Source of the DNA: Rhizobium altiplani
Lineage (GTDB): Bacteria > Pseudomonadota > Alphaproteobacteria > Rhizobiales > Rhizobiaceae
Length of the DNA stretch: 64,000 bases
NCBI RefSeq assembly: GCF_001542405.1
Contig: NZ_LNCD01000092.1
Span: forward strand, 28,269 to 92,268
Direction: 5' to 3'
Positions within the stretch are counted from its first letter, which is position 1, and every line of letters begins with the position of its first letter. Below, one piece after another: positions 26,025 through 34,967 of this stretch. The position numbers and the translations under genes were made by a program. The notes beneath the pieces were generated by a model, which saw nothing but the letters and a program-made list of their open reading frames with translations, had not been told where the DNA came from and did not search any database.

Positions 26025-26400
26025 CCCGCGGCTCCATCTAGTTCGTGTCTTCGGGCGACGACAAACCGGCCCCGAACTTAGCCTTAGAACGCTACCGGAT
26101 TCAAGATGCGGGCGATGTCACGTCGTTTCGCGAACGCGCTGACTAGGGCCTTGCCGGTGAACTCAGGCAACTGCGCCGGATCACGGCTTTCCACTGGGCC
26201 ATGGCGCGGAGCCGATGAATGTAGGTGGAAAGCGGTGGTTCTTGTAGCTGATGGACGATGCGTTCATCTCAACCGAATTATCCGCCAACCGTTAAGGTGC
26301 CGACAACGTGACGTCGCCGCGGCGACCGTCATTTACGTGGGCTTCTCTACGTAGCTGCGTCAGTCATTCTGACACGTATCTCAAAGGAGAGTTACCTGCG
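26025..26400. other. Non-coding region upstream of the RpiR gene
   Basis: No gene is supported. The sequence has no long frame with coding character and leads into decayed insertion-sequence DNA. It may contain the RpiR promoter. Confidence 0.4.
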
Positions 26401-26404
26401 GACA

Positions 26405-26540
26405 TAGGGGCTTCAGCTCCGGGAACGCAGGCTTCAAAAGAGCCGCCGTGGCTGTGGCGCGCAAACTTGCGGTGATCATGCACACAATGCTGAAGACTGG
26501 TGAGTTTTTGATCCGAATGCGGGAGCCGCAACCTAAATCC
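26405..26540 (+). mobile_element. IS110-family transposase remnant (C-terminal piece)
   Basis: One plus-strand frame reads GFKRAAVAVARKLAVIMHTM followed by LKTGEFLIRM, the conserved C-terminal block of IS110/IS1111-type transposases. No upstream part of the enzyme is attached. The piece lies before, not after, a separate middle piece of an IS110 transposase at 26750-27275, so the two come from different insertions or a rearrangement. Confidence 0.65.
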
Positions 26541-26749
26541 GCATAGCGTTCAACGTCTGAAAATCCGAATCGTCCCTGCCGGGACGTGAGCCAAGCCATT
26601 CCATTGATGGGATTGCCTCGCTGTCTCAGCTGAATGAGTCGGAAGGCTCGTTCCGCGAAGCTCCATCATGCGGCGGCTAATGTCGACCGCGAAACACCAT
26701 CACCCGGCAGCGTCTAATGATAAAACGAGGTCATGTCTTTCAACGGCCT

Positions 26750-27275
26750 CAAACATCAACGGGAGAAGCGCAGCATGAAACATATTGTGCACTGAATGTA
26801 TCGGTCTTGAAGGGACCATCGTTGCAATGGCTTCAGAGGACTTGCCAAGGCAAGATTGCCGGTGATCCGCATCCAGGCCAAAGCATTTTTGAAAGCCAAC
26901 CGAATAAGACGGACCGCAGGAAAAAGCCATCCCATCGCGAATGACATTCGCGGATTGTTGCGCAACTTCAGTCTGAAAGTCGGATTGGTCGGCAAGATCA
27001 AATTCGAGGAGCGGATCAATGAGCTGGTCGAACACAGGCCTGATCTACACGAAATCATGCAGCCATTGTTGGCTGCACGCAAAATGCTGCGCGACGAATT
27101 TACCAAGTTGCACAAGAAGGTTTTGGATTTGGTCGCGAGGATGAAGTTTGTCGCCGATTGACGACGATCCATGGTGTCGGCCCCGTGGTCGCTCTCAACT
27201 ATACGGCAACCATCGATATTCCTGGTCGGTTTACACATTCAAAGGCGGTCGGTTCTGTGCTCGGGCGCCACCAGC
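26750..27275 (+). mobile_element. IS110-family transposase remnant (middle piece, frameshifted)
   Basis: Three successive plus-strand frames carry IS110-like sequence: SVLKGPSLQWLQR near 26800, then DIRGLLRNFSLKVGLVGKIK with ELVEHRPDLHEI and LLAARKMLRDEF (26856-27161), then TIHGVGPVVALNYTATIDIP and GRFTHSKAVGSVLG after about 27160. At least two frameshifts and an internal deletion make it non-functional. The catalytic N-terminus and the C-terminal block are missing. Confidence 0.7.
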
Positions 27276-27382
27276 GGCGGGGTAGGGGAGGGGCAGGCAT
27301 TGAGGAAATGATGTCGCCCGCGATCTATGGATGAGGTTTTGATTTGCACTGAGAAGCTGGTTCTCGGCGGAAATTCGGGGTT

Positions 27383-27535
27383 TCATTTCTCGCCGGCCCA
27401 GTCTTCATGTCCATGGCGTATTAGGATCACGAAAATTGCTCCGTCCTCCTCGACACGGTAGACGATAAGATGGGCCTTGAACGGATGAATTCTGAACACA
27501 TGCCATTCGCGGGTTGGCGGCAATGTGGGATTGAT
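27383..27535 (-). pseudogene. ParE/RelE-type toxin fragment
   Basis: The minus-strand frame reads WHVFRIHPFKAHLIVYRVEE followed by DGAIFVILIRHGHEDW, which matches the C-terminal half of ParE-family toxins. The N-terminal half is absent: the open frame continues upstream only into the nolG stop region with unrelated residues. No antitoxin gene is adjacent. It is a truncated relic left by the rearrangements in 26-27.5 kb. Confidence 0.6.
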
Positions 27536-27576
27536 CGACAAAGAAAAGCATACGTCAAAAACGCCTGCAGTCCCGA

Positions 27577-30500
27577 TCAAGGTGTGGGTTCGATGACCTT
27601 GTGCTGAGATGAAGCCATTTCTAGGGATTTCCCCGCATCGCCGCCGAGATCGCCTGGCAAATTACTGAACTCCGTCTCTCGCCCGCAGGTCGCGTGGCGT
27701 CGAAGCGCTCGGCGACCGAACGATTTGAGCAAATTTTGCAGGTCATCGACGAAGGTGAAGATGACCGGGATAATGATGAGGCTGAGCAGCGTTGATATCA
27801 TCACGCCGCCGATCACCACGATCGCCATCGGCTGCCGGAAACTCGAATCTCCGCCCATCAGGCTGAGCGCAGCCGGCAGCATGCCCGCGGCCATGGCAAG
27901 GGTGGTCATGACGATCGGTCGCGCGCGCTTATGGCAGGCATCGAGGAGCGCCTCGAACCGGGACATGCCTCGGCGACGTGACATGATCGCGTATTCGATG
28001 AGAAGGATGGAGTTCTTCGTTACCACGCCCATCAGCATGAGAAGGCCTATGACGGCAGGCATCGAGAAGCTGGTCCCCGTCACCACCAGCGGCACCAGCG
28101 CGCCGCCGAGCGAGAGCGGCAGGGCCATCAGAAGCGTGAGCGGCTGCAGGAAATCTTGGAACAGCAGGACGAGCACCGCATAGATGCAGAACACACCGAT
28201 TGCCATCGCAAGCGCGAAGCTCTGGAACAGCTCGGAGCTGCGCTGAAGCTCGCCGTGTTCCACCAGCGTAACGCCCGGCGGCAGATGCTGGAGAGCCGGC
28301 AGCGCCTTCGCCTCGCGGTTGACGTCGCCCAGAATGCGGCCGTTGAGTTCGACGGAAACGGTGACATTGCGCATGCGGTCGATACGGTCGATTTCCGAAG
28401 GACTGCCGCCGATGCGGATATCGGCAATCGATCCGAGATCGACATTGCCGTTGGTGCCGGCCACGCGCATGTTCTTAATGTCGTCGAGATTGGTGCGCGC
28501 CTCTGGCGAGAAGCGAACGACGATCGGTATCTGCCGCTGCGGCAGGTTGAGCTTCGGCAAGTCGGAAGAATATTCTCCGTTCGTCGCCACACGCACGGCG
28601 CTGGCGATCGCATTCGACGTCACGCCAAGCGCTGCTGCGCGGGCAAAATCGGGCGTGATCTGGATTTCCGGCGCTTGCCTCGCCGCCGTCGATGTCACGG
28701 CGCCGATGCCCTGTAGCGTCCGAAGCTGCTCCTCGAGCGCCGTGCTGGCGCAATCGAGCGCATTGGCATCGTCGCTGGCCAGAGTGAACTCGAGCTTGGT
28801 ACCGTAGCCGATACCGACCGCCACACGCACTCCGGGGAGGACGGAAAGCGCCTGCCGAATATCGTTTTCGATCTCCGACTGCTTGCGGTCGCGCCCATCA
28901 ATCGGCGTCAGCGTGGCGACGATCGCGGCAGACCCGACACTGCTCCTTGCGACCGTCGCACCACCGCCTGAGGATGCCGAGCCGACAGCAGCAAACACAT
29001 GCGTCACGTCGGGAAACTCACTGAGAATATCTGCGGCCTTCCTGGTTACGGCGTCGGTTTGCTCGACAGTGGCGCCGGGCTGCAGGGTGAGCGTGATCTG
29101 CGTCCGCGAGTCGTCAGCGGCCGGCAGGTATCCCGTTCTTAAGAGAGGGATAACGGAAAGCGAAAGCGCAACGACGACGGCAGTCACGGCCACTGTTGTC
29201 TTCCTGTGATTGAGGGCAGCCTTGGCCATCGCCATATAGGCGCGCATAAATCGGCCATCCTTCTGCTCCGACGGATGAGCCTTCATGAAATAGGCGGCCA
29301 TCATGGGGGTGAGCAGACGGGCAACGACAAGCGAGGCAACGACGGCAACAGCGGCGGTGATGCCGAACTGACGAAATAGGAGGCCTGGTATGCCGCTCAT
29401 GAACGCCGTCGGTAGGAAGACCGCGACCAGCGTGAAGGTGGTGGCGATGACGGCGAGCCCGAGTTCGTTGGCGGCTTCCATTGCAGCATCGAGGGGCCGC
29501 TTGCCCATCTGCAGGTGGCGGGCGATGTTCTCGATCTCGACGATCGCGTCGTCGACGAGAATTCCGACCACCAGCGACAGCGCCAGCAAGGTGACGACGT
29601 TCAGGCTAAAGCCGGCGAGATACATGAACAGGAAGGTCGGGATGACCGACAAGGGCAGTGCCACAGCAGACAGGATCGTCGCGCGCCAGTCCCGAAGGAA
29701 GAGCCAGACGACCACAATCGCCAGGATGGCCCCCTCATACAACATGTGCATCGAGCCGTCATAATTGCCGAGAATTGATCCGATCAGGCTGTAGACTGCA
29801 TGGATCTGCACATTCGAATGCGCCGCTGCAAAATTTTTCATTGCCGTGTCAACGTCAGCCGAAACACTGCTATCGGAAAACCCGTTCGAACGCTTGATTT
29901 CGACGGCGATCACCGGCTTACCGTCGAGATAGGCCATCGAGGAGCGCTCGGCGAAGCTGTCCTCGACCGAGGCGATGTCGTCGAGCCGGGCCTGCTGCCC
30001 GTTAGCGAGCGGTATAGTGAGCTCCCTCAGGGCCTCGACCGACTCTACGGCGCCGAGCGTGCGCAATGTCTGACGCGTGCCGCCGATCTCGCCGAGCCCG
30101 CCGGACTTGTCGCCTTGCACGGCCTTCAACTGCGCTGATACGGTCGCGGCGGTGACGCCGAACGACGACATCGTCGAAGGATCGAGATCGACGTGGATCT
30201 CGCGATCGATCCCGCCGATGCGGTTGACCTGGCCGACGCCCGGGACCGATAGCAGCGCCTTGGTCAGATCGTTATCGACAAACCAGGACAGTTCGGTCTC
30301 GTTGAGAGCGGTCGAGCGGACGGCATAGGTGACAACTGCGGAGCTTTGGACGGTGGCCTTCGTAACGATCGGCGTCGCCATCTGTGCCGGGAGATCGGCC
30401 TTGACGCTATCAACGGCATTGCGGACCTCATTGAGGGCCGTTTCGCTGTCTTTCTGCAGCTTGAAGGATACCTTGGTCGAGACGGTGCCATCGGTAATCG

Positions 30501-30747
30501 TTGTGAGAATATGATCGAGATGGCTCAAGGAGGTGAGGCTATTCTCGATGGTGCGGGCAACCTCCGTCTCGAGCTGCGTCGGCGCAGCCCCATCGAGCGT
30601 GGCGGTAACGCTGATGGTCGGAAGGTCCATGTCCGGAAAGTACTGAACCGCCAGCTGTTTGAATGCCCAAAGCCCGCCAAATCCAAACATCACAAACAGC
30701 AATATCGCTGGTATGGGATTGCGGATCGAGAAGGCGGAGAAATTCAT
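27577..30747 (-). CDS. nolG: RND efflux transporter, NolG-like (AcrB family)
   Basis: The 1056-residue protein has the AcrB/HAE1 layout: TM1 at the N-terminus (FSIRNPIPAILLFVMFGFGG), two large periplasmic loops, a TM2-TM6 block with the TM4 DDAIVEIENIARH proton-relay motif, and a second TM7-TM12 block. It overlaps the adaptor gene by one base (TGATG). In Sinorhizobium meliloti nod-box locus n4, nodM is followed by nolF (adaptor) and nolGHI (RND pump). The same arrangement here makes nolG the likely identity. The last 50 residues form a hydrophilic tail. Confidence 0.82.
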   Translation of the reverse strand: MNFSAFSIRNPIPAILLFVMFGFGGLWAFKQLAVQYFPDMDLPTISVTATLDGAAPTQLETEVARTIENSLTSLSHLDHILTTITDGTVSTKVSFKLQKDSETALNEVRNAVDSVKADLPAQMATPIVTKATVQSSAVVTYAVRSTALNETELSWFVDNDLTKALLSVPGVGQVNRIGGIDREIHVDLDPSTMSSFGVTAATVSAQLKAVQGDKSGGLGEIGGTRQTLRTLGAVESVEALRELTIPLANGQQARLDDIASVEDSFAERSSMAYLDGKPVIAVEIKRSNGFSDSSVSADVDTAMKNFAAAHSNVQIHAVYSLIGSILGNYDGSMHMLYEGAILAIVVVWLFLRDWRATILSAVALPLSVIPTFLFMYLAGFSLNVVTLLALSLVVGILVDDAIVEIENIARHLQMGKRPLDAAMEAANELGLAVIATTFTLVAVFLPTAFMSGIPGLLFRQFGITAAVAVVASLVVARLLTPMMAAYFMKAHPSEQKDGRFMRAYMAMAKAALNHRKTTVAVTAVVVALSLSVIPLLRTGYLPAADDSRTQITLTLQPGATVEQTDAVTRKAADILSEFPDVTHVFAAVGSASSGGGATVARSSVGSAAIVATLTPIDGRDRKQSEIENDIRQALSVLPGVRVAVGIGYGTKLEFTLASDDANALDCASTALEEQLRTLQGIGAVTSTAARQAPEIQITPDFARAAALGVTSNAIASAVRVATNGEYSSDLPKLNLPQRQIPIVVRFSPEARTNLDDIKNMRVAGTNGNVDLGSIADIRIGGSPSEIDRIDRMRNVTVSVELNGRILGDVNREAKALPALQHLPPGVTLVEHGELQRSSELFQSFALAMAIGVFCIYAVLVLLFQDFLQPLTLLMALPLSLGGALVPLVVTGTSFSMPAVIGLLMLMGVVTKNSILLIEYAIMSRRRGMSRFEALLDACHKRARPIVMTTLAMAAGMLPAALSLMGGDSSFRQPMAIVVIGGVMISTLLSLIIIPVIFTFVDDLQNLLKSFGRRALRRHATCGRETEFSNLPGDLGGDAGKSLEMASSQHKVIEPTP

Positions 30748-31820
30748 CAGTTTTTCTCCGCAATTTTCACGAGGTCATTGTCCGACAGAAATGCACCGCC
30801 CGACGTGACGACCTTTGCCGACCGGTCGATGCCGGAGATGATTTCGACCTCGCCATCGTTGCGGCGGCCGGTTTCCACGCGGACCCGTCGCACCCGCTTG
30901 TCCTCGCCGGCGGTGAAGACGTAGCTGATGCCATCCCGGAACACGATCGCCGTCTCGGGGACGGTGAGCGCCGGTGTGGTCTGCAGCTCGATATTGCCAG
31001 TGACATAAAGGCCGGTGCGCGGACGAACCTCGGACGGAAGCGCAACATAGACGATCGCACGGCTGGTGTCGGTGCTGACCGAGGGGCCGACCAGCCGCAC
31101 CTTGCCGGAAATGGCGTGACCGTCCGGTCCGTTGATCGCAACGCTCAAACCCTCCGAAATCCGCGGCAGATAACGCGCCGATACTTCCGCCTGCCATTCG
31201 ACACGCTGCTGGCGCACCATGCGGAAGAGCTCGGTGCCGGTGGAGACTACTTCGCCGAGATCGCCCGAACGCGAGGTTATGAGGCCATCGTCGGCGGCGG
31301 TGATGGTCGTCTGCGCAAACTTGATCTTTTCGCTGTCGAGCGCGGCCTCCTCGGATGCCAGGTTTGCCGTCGCCGTCTGCTCGTCGGCGAAATATTCGGT
31401 GATCTTCTCGTCGGAAAGAGCGCCGGATGAACGAAGCTGGCGTGCACGATCCGCATTTGCCTTGGCCTTTGTCAGCTTTGCCTTGGCGATGACGACAGCC
31501 GCCTCCTGTTTGCGAAGGTCTGCCAGCACGCTGTCCTGCGAAAGCCGGGCCAGCGTCTGCCCTTTCGTGACCACCGAGCCGACATCGACCAGGACGTCGG
31601 TGATGCGCAGGCCGCTCGTTTCGGACGCAATGATTGCTTCCTGCCACGGTTTCAGCCAGCCGCTCGCGGGAACGGTTTCCAGCCAGTCCCGTATTGCCGG
31701 CGCCGTCAGAGAAACGGTCAGAGCAGGCGCGGCCGCCTGTTCAGCCATGCTATTAGCGGAGGGAAACTGGAGTGCTGCACAGACAAGAACGGCAGCGAAT
31801 AGAATACACGGTTTTCTCAA
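30747..31820 (-). CDS. nolF: RND periplasmic adaptor, NolF-like
   Basis: The 357-residue protein has a signal peptide (MRKPCILFAAVLVCAALQFP), a biotinyl-lipoyl-like region (GSVVTKGQTLARLSQDSVLA), a helical hairpin rich in Lys/Ala (residues about 100-165) and the beta-barrel and membrane-proximal domains of HlyD/AcrA-type adaptors. It is coupled to the RND gene. Its position two genes downstream of a nod-box-linked nodM supports nolF. Export of a nodulation-related compound is inferred from the S. meliloti locus. Confidence 0.82.
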   Translation of the reverse strand: MRKPCILFAAVLVCAALQFPSANSMAEQAAAPALTVSLTAPAIRDWLETVPASGWLKPWQEAIIASETSGLRITDVLVDVGSVVTKGQTLARLSQDSVLADLRKQEAAVVIAKAKLTKAKANADRARQLRSSGALSDEKITEYFADEQTATANLASEEAALDSEKIKFAQTTITAADDGLITSRSGDLGEVVSTGTELFRMVRQQRVEWQAEVSARYLPRISEGLSVAINGPDGHAISGKVRLVGPSVSTDTSRAIVYVALPSEVRPRTGLYVTGNIELQTTPALTVPETAIVFRDGISYVFTAGEDKRVRRVRVETGRRNDGEVEIISGIDRSAKVVTSGGAFLSDNDLVKIAEKN

Positions 31821-32093
31821 ATGGCAATTCCTCGCAGTTCACGGGTGTCCGCGCTCAACCGTGGCGTCAAAAATGTCGGCTGTTGTGGTGCAAAGTTGAA
31901 ATGCCTGACGGTCTCGAAGGTGACAAAACTCAACTATTCAAAACATCTTAGCGGGACACCAGTGATGTCGGGCTATTGCGCCATCCAAGGCAGCAGTTTT
32001 TCGTCGGCTGCGAGGCGGTGAATACGGCTAAATCGCATCGTAAGGTTCGCGTGGGACAATAGTGCCTGTTGCGCCGCCGTTTGCTGAGTCTGC
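31821..32093. other. Gap between the FMN reductase gene and nolF
   Basis: This 273-bp gap has no gene. It is long for an intra-operon spacer, so nolF-nolG may also have a promoter here. I found no nod box in it. Confidence 0.4.
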
Positions 32094-32624
32094 TCATCCT
32101 ATTGCGTATGCTGCTTCCTCGACAGCCCGGCCTACACGCATGCGGATGGTCTCGGAAATCACCTCTCCGTGGGCGAAGTCATTACGCGTGGCATAGATTG
32201 CGGTCGGCATCGCAAGCGCTTCAAAGAACCCGAACAGAGGACGCAACTGATGCTCGACGACAAGCGAATGACGCTCGCCCCCGCCCGTCGCAGCGATGAT
32301 GATAGGCTTGCCCCTCAGCGATGTTGGATCGAGCAAATCGAAATAGTGCTTGAATAGGCCGGTGTAACTGCCCTTGTAGGTGGGTGAGCCTACGACCAGG
32401 ACGTCTGCCTCTAGCATCTGGTCTACGACCCCGCGCGCTTTAGCGCTGAGGTCGTCTATCCGTTTGGCTTTCAACAGTGAAGGTCCAAGGTCATCGACAT
32501 CGAAGGACTGCGCCACCGCTTGCGTTTTGATTGCCAATTGCCCGACGATATGGTCGACGAATGTGCGCGTCGTGGACGGTCGTGTTATGTTGCCCGAGAA
32601 GCCAATTATCTTCGTTTGCGGCAT
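32094..32624 (-). CDS. NADPH-dependent FMN reductase (MsuE/SsuE type)
   Basis: The 176-residue flavodoxin-fold protein begins MPQTKIIGFSGNITRPSTTR (phosphate-binding loop) and contains VLVVGSPTYKGSYTGLFKHY and IIIAATGGGERHSLVVEHQL, characteristic of FMN reductases such as MsuE. GGAG precedes the ATG at 32624 by 7 nt. Such enzymes supply FMNH2 to a two-component monooxygenase, but none is encoded nearby. It lies 71 bp downstream of nodM, between nodM and nolF, where S. meliloti locus n4 has no gene as far as I recall. Confidence 0.85.
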   Translation of the reverse strand: MPQTKIIGFSGNITRPSTTRTFVDHIVGQLAIKTQAVAQSFDVDDLGPSLLKAKRIDDLSAKARGVVDQMLEADVLVVGSPTYKGSYTGLFKHYFDLLDPTSLRGKPIIIAATGGGERHSLVVEHQLRPLFGFFEALAMPTAIYATRNDFAHGEVISETIRMRVGRAVEEAAYAIG

Positions 32625-32695
32625 GTCGATCTCCAAATGCTCAGCAGATATAAGTCATCTACACTCTGTCATTCGTCCCTTACGGAAACCACGGC

Positions 32696-34522
32696 CTATT
32701 CGACGGTGACTGATTTCGCCAGGTTGCGCGGCTGATCGACGTCAGTGCCCGCAAACACGGCGGTATGATAGGCGAGCAATTGGATCGGCAGCGAGAAGAT
32801 CATCGGCGCTATGATCTCGTCCACATTTGGAAGAACGATTGTTTGCATCGTGTCGAGCTTCAAGGCGCTAGCGCCCTTCTCATCGGTGATCAAGATGATC
32901 CGTCCGCCGCGGGCCGCAACCTCCTGCATGTTGGAAACGGTCTTATCGAAAAAGCGGTCGTGCGGTGCGATCACGACAACCGGCATGTTCTCGTCGATGA
33001 GAGCAATCGGACCGTGTTTCAGTTCGCCGGCAGCATAACCTTGCGCGTGAATATAGGAAATCTCCTTTAATTTCAGGGCGCCTTCCATGGCCAAAGGGAA
33101 GCTCGTGCCGCGGCCAAGATAGAGTACGGCGCGGCACTTTGCCAATTCACGCGACAGAAGCTCGATCCTTGGTCGGATGCTGTTGAGCACCTGCCCCATG
33201 ACGCGCGGCACCTCGGCAAGCCGGCCGACCAGTGTCTGTTCCTCCTTCTCCGTAAGGGTGCCACGCGCCCTGCCAGCAGCAACCGCGAGCGCAGCCAAAA
33301 CGGCGAGCTGGCATGTAAAGGCCTTCGTAGACGCAACGCCAATCTCAGGACCGGCGAAGATCGGGAACACAGTGTCGGACTCCCGTGCTATCGTCGATTC
33401 GGGCGCGTTGACGACTGCACCGGTCTTCAAGCCGTGCTCCTTGCAATAGCGTAGGCAAGCAAGTGTATCGGCCGTCTCGCCCGATTGTGAGATGAAGAGA
33501 GCTGCCACCTGTGGCGAGAACGGGATTTCGCGGTACCGAAATTCTGACGCGACATCGATTTCGACCGGCAGACGTGCGTAGTGCTCGAACCAGTATTTGC
33601 CGATCAGCCCGGCAAAGTACGCAGTGCCGCAGGCGGAGATCGCCAAGCTTTGCACGTTGGCGAAGACCGTGTCGCGCCAAACCGCGACTACCTTATTGTC
33701 GCTGAAGTTGATGTAATGGCTGAGGGTATCGGAGATGGCCTCCGGCTGGTCGTAAATTTCCTTCTCCATGAAATGGCGATAGTTGCCCTTGTCGATCATA
33801 GGGGCCGTCACCAGCGAGATCTGCCGCGGTCGGGTGGTGACCTCGCCGTCGATATCGAAGATACGGACGCCAGTCTTGTCGATGACCGCCCAATCTCCGT
33901 CGATCAGGTAGGTGATCTCGTTGGTTAAGGGCGCCAGCGCAATCGCGTCCGACCCGAGGAACATTTCGCCGCTTCCGTGACCGATCGCGAGCGGCGGGCC
34001 ATTACGGGCAGCCATGATAGTCGAAGGGTCTTCCTCGAAAAGCAGAGCCAGCGAGTAAGCGCCTCGGACGCGCTTCAGCATCGCATGCATAGCTTCGCGC
34101 CGGCCCATGCCGTCCCGGCGAAGTCTTGCCACGAGATGCGCGATGACCTCCGTGTCGGTGTCGGTTTGGAACTCGGCGCCGGCCGCGGTCAGCTCATCCT
34201 TCAATTCGGTGAAATTCTCGATTATCCCATTGTGGACGACCGCGATGCCGTCGCTAAAATGGGGGTGGGCATTGCGTTCCGTCGGCGCGCCATGGGTTGC
34301 CCAGCGCGTATGGGCAATGCCGATTGTGCCCGCCAGAGGCTGTTCTTTCAGCTTTGCCTCAAGATTGAAGAGCTTGCCCTCACAGCGCCGGCGATGGAGC
34401 GCTCCACCGTCGATCGTCGCGACGCCCGCCGAATCGTAGCCACGATATTCAAGGCGTTTCAATGCGTCTATCAGCCGGTCCGAAACCGGATGATGGCCGA
34501 CAATACCCACAATCCCGCACAT
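32696..34522 (-). CDS. nodM: Glutamine-fructose-6-phosphate aminotransferase (NodM)
   Basis: The 608-residue enzyme starts MCGIVGIVGHHPVSDR with the N-terminal nucleophile Cys directly after Met. The glutaminase domain (about 1-230) shows IAHTRWATHGAPTERNAHPH, two SIS isomerase domains follow, and the C-terminus is AKSVTVE, as in GlmS. It makes glucosamine-6-phosphate. A nod box 180 bp upstream marks it as the symbiosis-regulated paralogue NodM, which provides precursor for the chitooligosaccharide backbone of Nod factors. GGAG precedes the ATG at 34522. Without the nod box it would be called glmS. Confidence 0.93.
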   Translation of the reverse strand: MCGIVGIVGHHPVSDRLIDALKRLEYRGYDSAGVATIDGGALHRRRCEGKLFNLEAKLKEQPLAGTIGIAHTRWATHGAPTERNAHPHFSDGIAVVHNGIIENFTELKDELTAAGAEFQTDTDTEVIAHLVARLRRDGMGRREAMHAMLKRVRGAYSLALLFEEDPSTIMAARNGPPLAIGHGSGEMFLGSDAIALAPLTNEITYLIDGDWAVIDKTGVRIFDIDGEVTTRPRQISLVTAPMIDKGNYRHFMEKEIYDQPEAISDTLSHYINFSDNKVVAVWRDTVFANVQSLAISACGTAYFAGLIGKYWFEHYARLPVEIDVASEFRYREIPFSPQVAALFISQSGETADTLACLRYCKEHGLKTGAVVNAPESTIARESDTVFPIFAGPEIGVASTKAFTCQLAVLAALAVAAGRARGTLTEKEEQTLVGRLAEVPRVMGQVLNSIRPRIELLSRELAKCRAVLYLGRGTSFPLAMEGALKLKEISYIHAQGYAAGELKHGPIALIDENMPVVVIAPHDRFFDKTVSNMQEVAARGGRIILITDEKGASALKLDTMQTIVLPNVDEIIAPMIFSLPIQLLAYHTAVFAGTDVDQPRNLAKSVTVE

Positions 34523-34702
34523 ACACTCTCCGCGTTTTCGCATATCGGCCACAACGCGCTCACCTAGTCCCGTCAGTCTGGAGTGAGCGAAGCTACAATC
34601 AGTCTTTGATCGCCATGACAGCTAAAATTCCGTCGGAACTTCGTGGCAAAACCGTCATGTTGTCGCGCTAAGTAAAATTCAACGCGTTCTAACGGCACTC
34701 GA

Positions 34703-34751
34703 CTTATTGGAAAAATCGATTCTTTGGATCGCACCCATTTACGTCATGGAT
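34703..34751 (-). promoter_or_regulatory. nod box (NodD operator) of nodM
   Basis: Read on the minus strand from 34751, the sequence has the NodD-box geometry: an ATC-N9-AAT half followed, with the second ATC at position 23, by a perfect ATC-N9-GAT half. It includes ATCCAAAGAATCGATTTTTC, close to the consensus ATCNAAACAATCRATTTTAC, and then CCAAT. About five constrained positions differ. It lies 180 bp upstream of nodM in the right orientation. NodD with a plant flavonoid would activate nodM and probably the genes after it. Confidence 0.85.
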
Positions 34752-34967
34752 TGTCATGGCACCAGTGATGGCTGCTGAGGCATTATGACGGACGTTACTC
34801 CTGCCTTTGGAAACCGGCCGGTTTATGTCCGAGGCGGCCCCCATCATCCTAGCGTCCGCTCACACCGCGTTCTAGGAGTCCCCTTCGAGCGGGGCTTGTG
34901 GGAAAGCCTCCCTGGCAATAAAAATCGTCTCAACGCTCATCAAACTCGCCACAAAGGATGACTTTTC

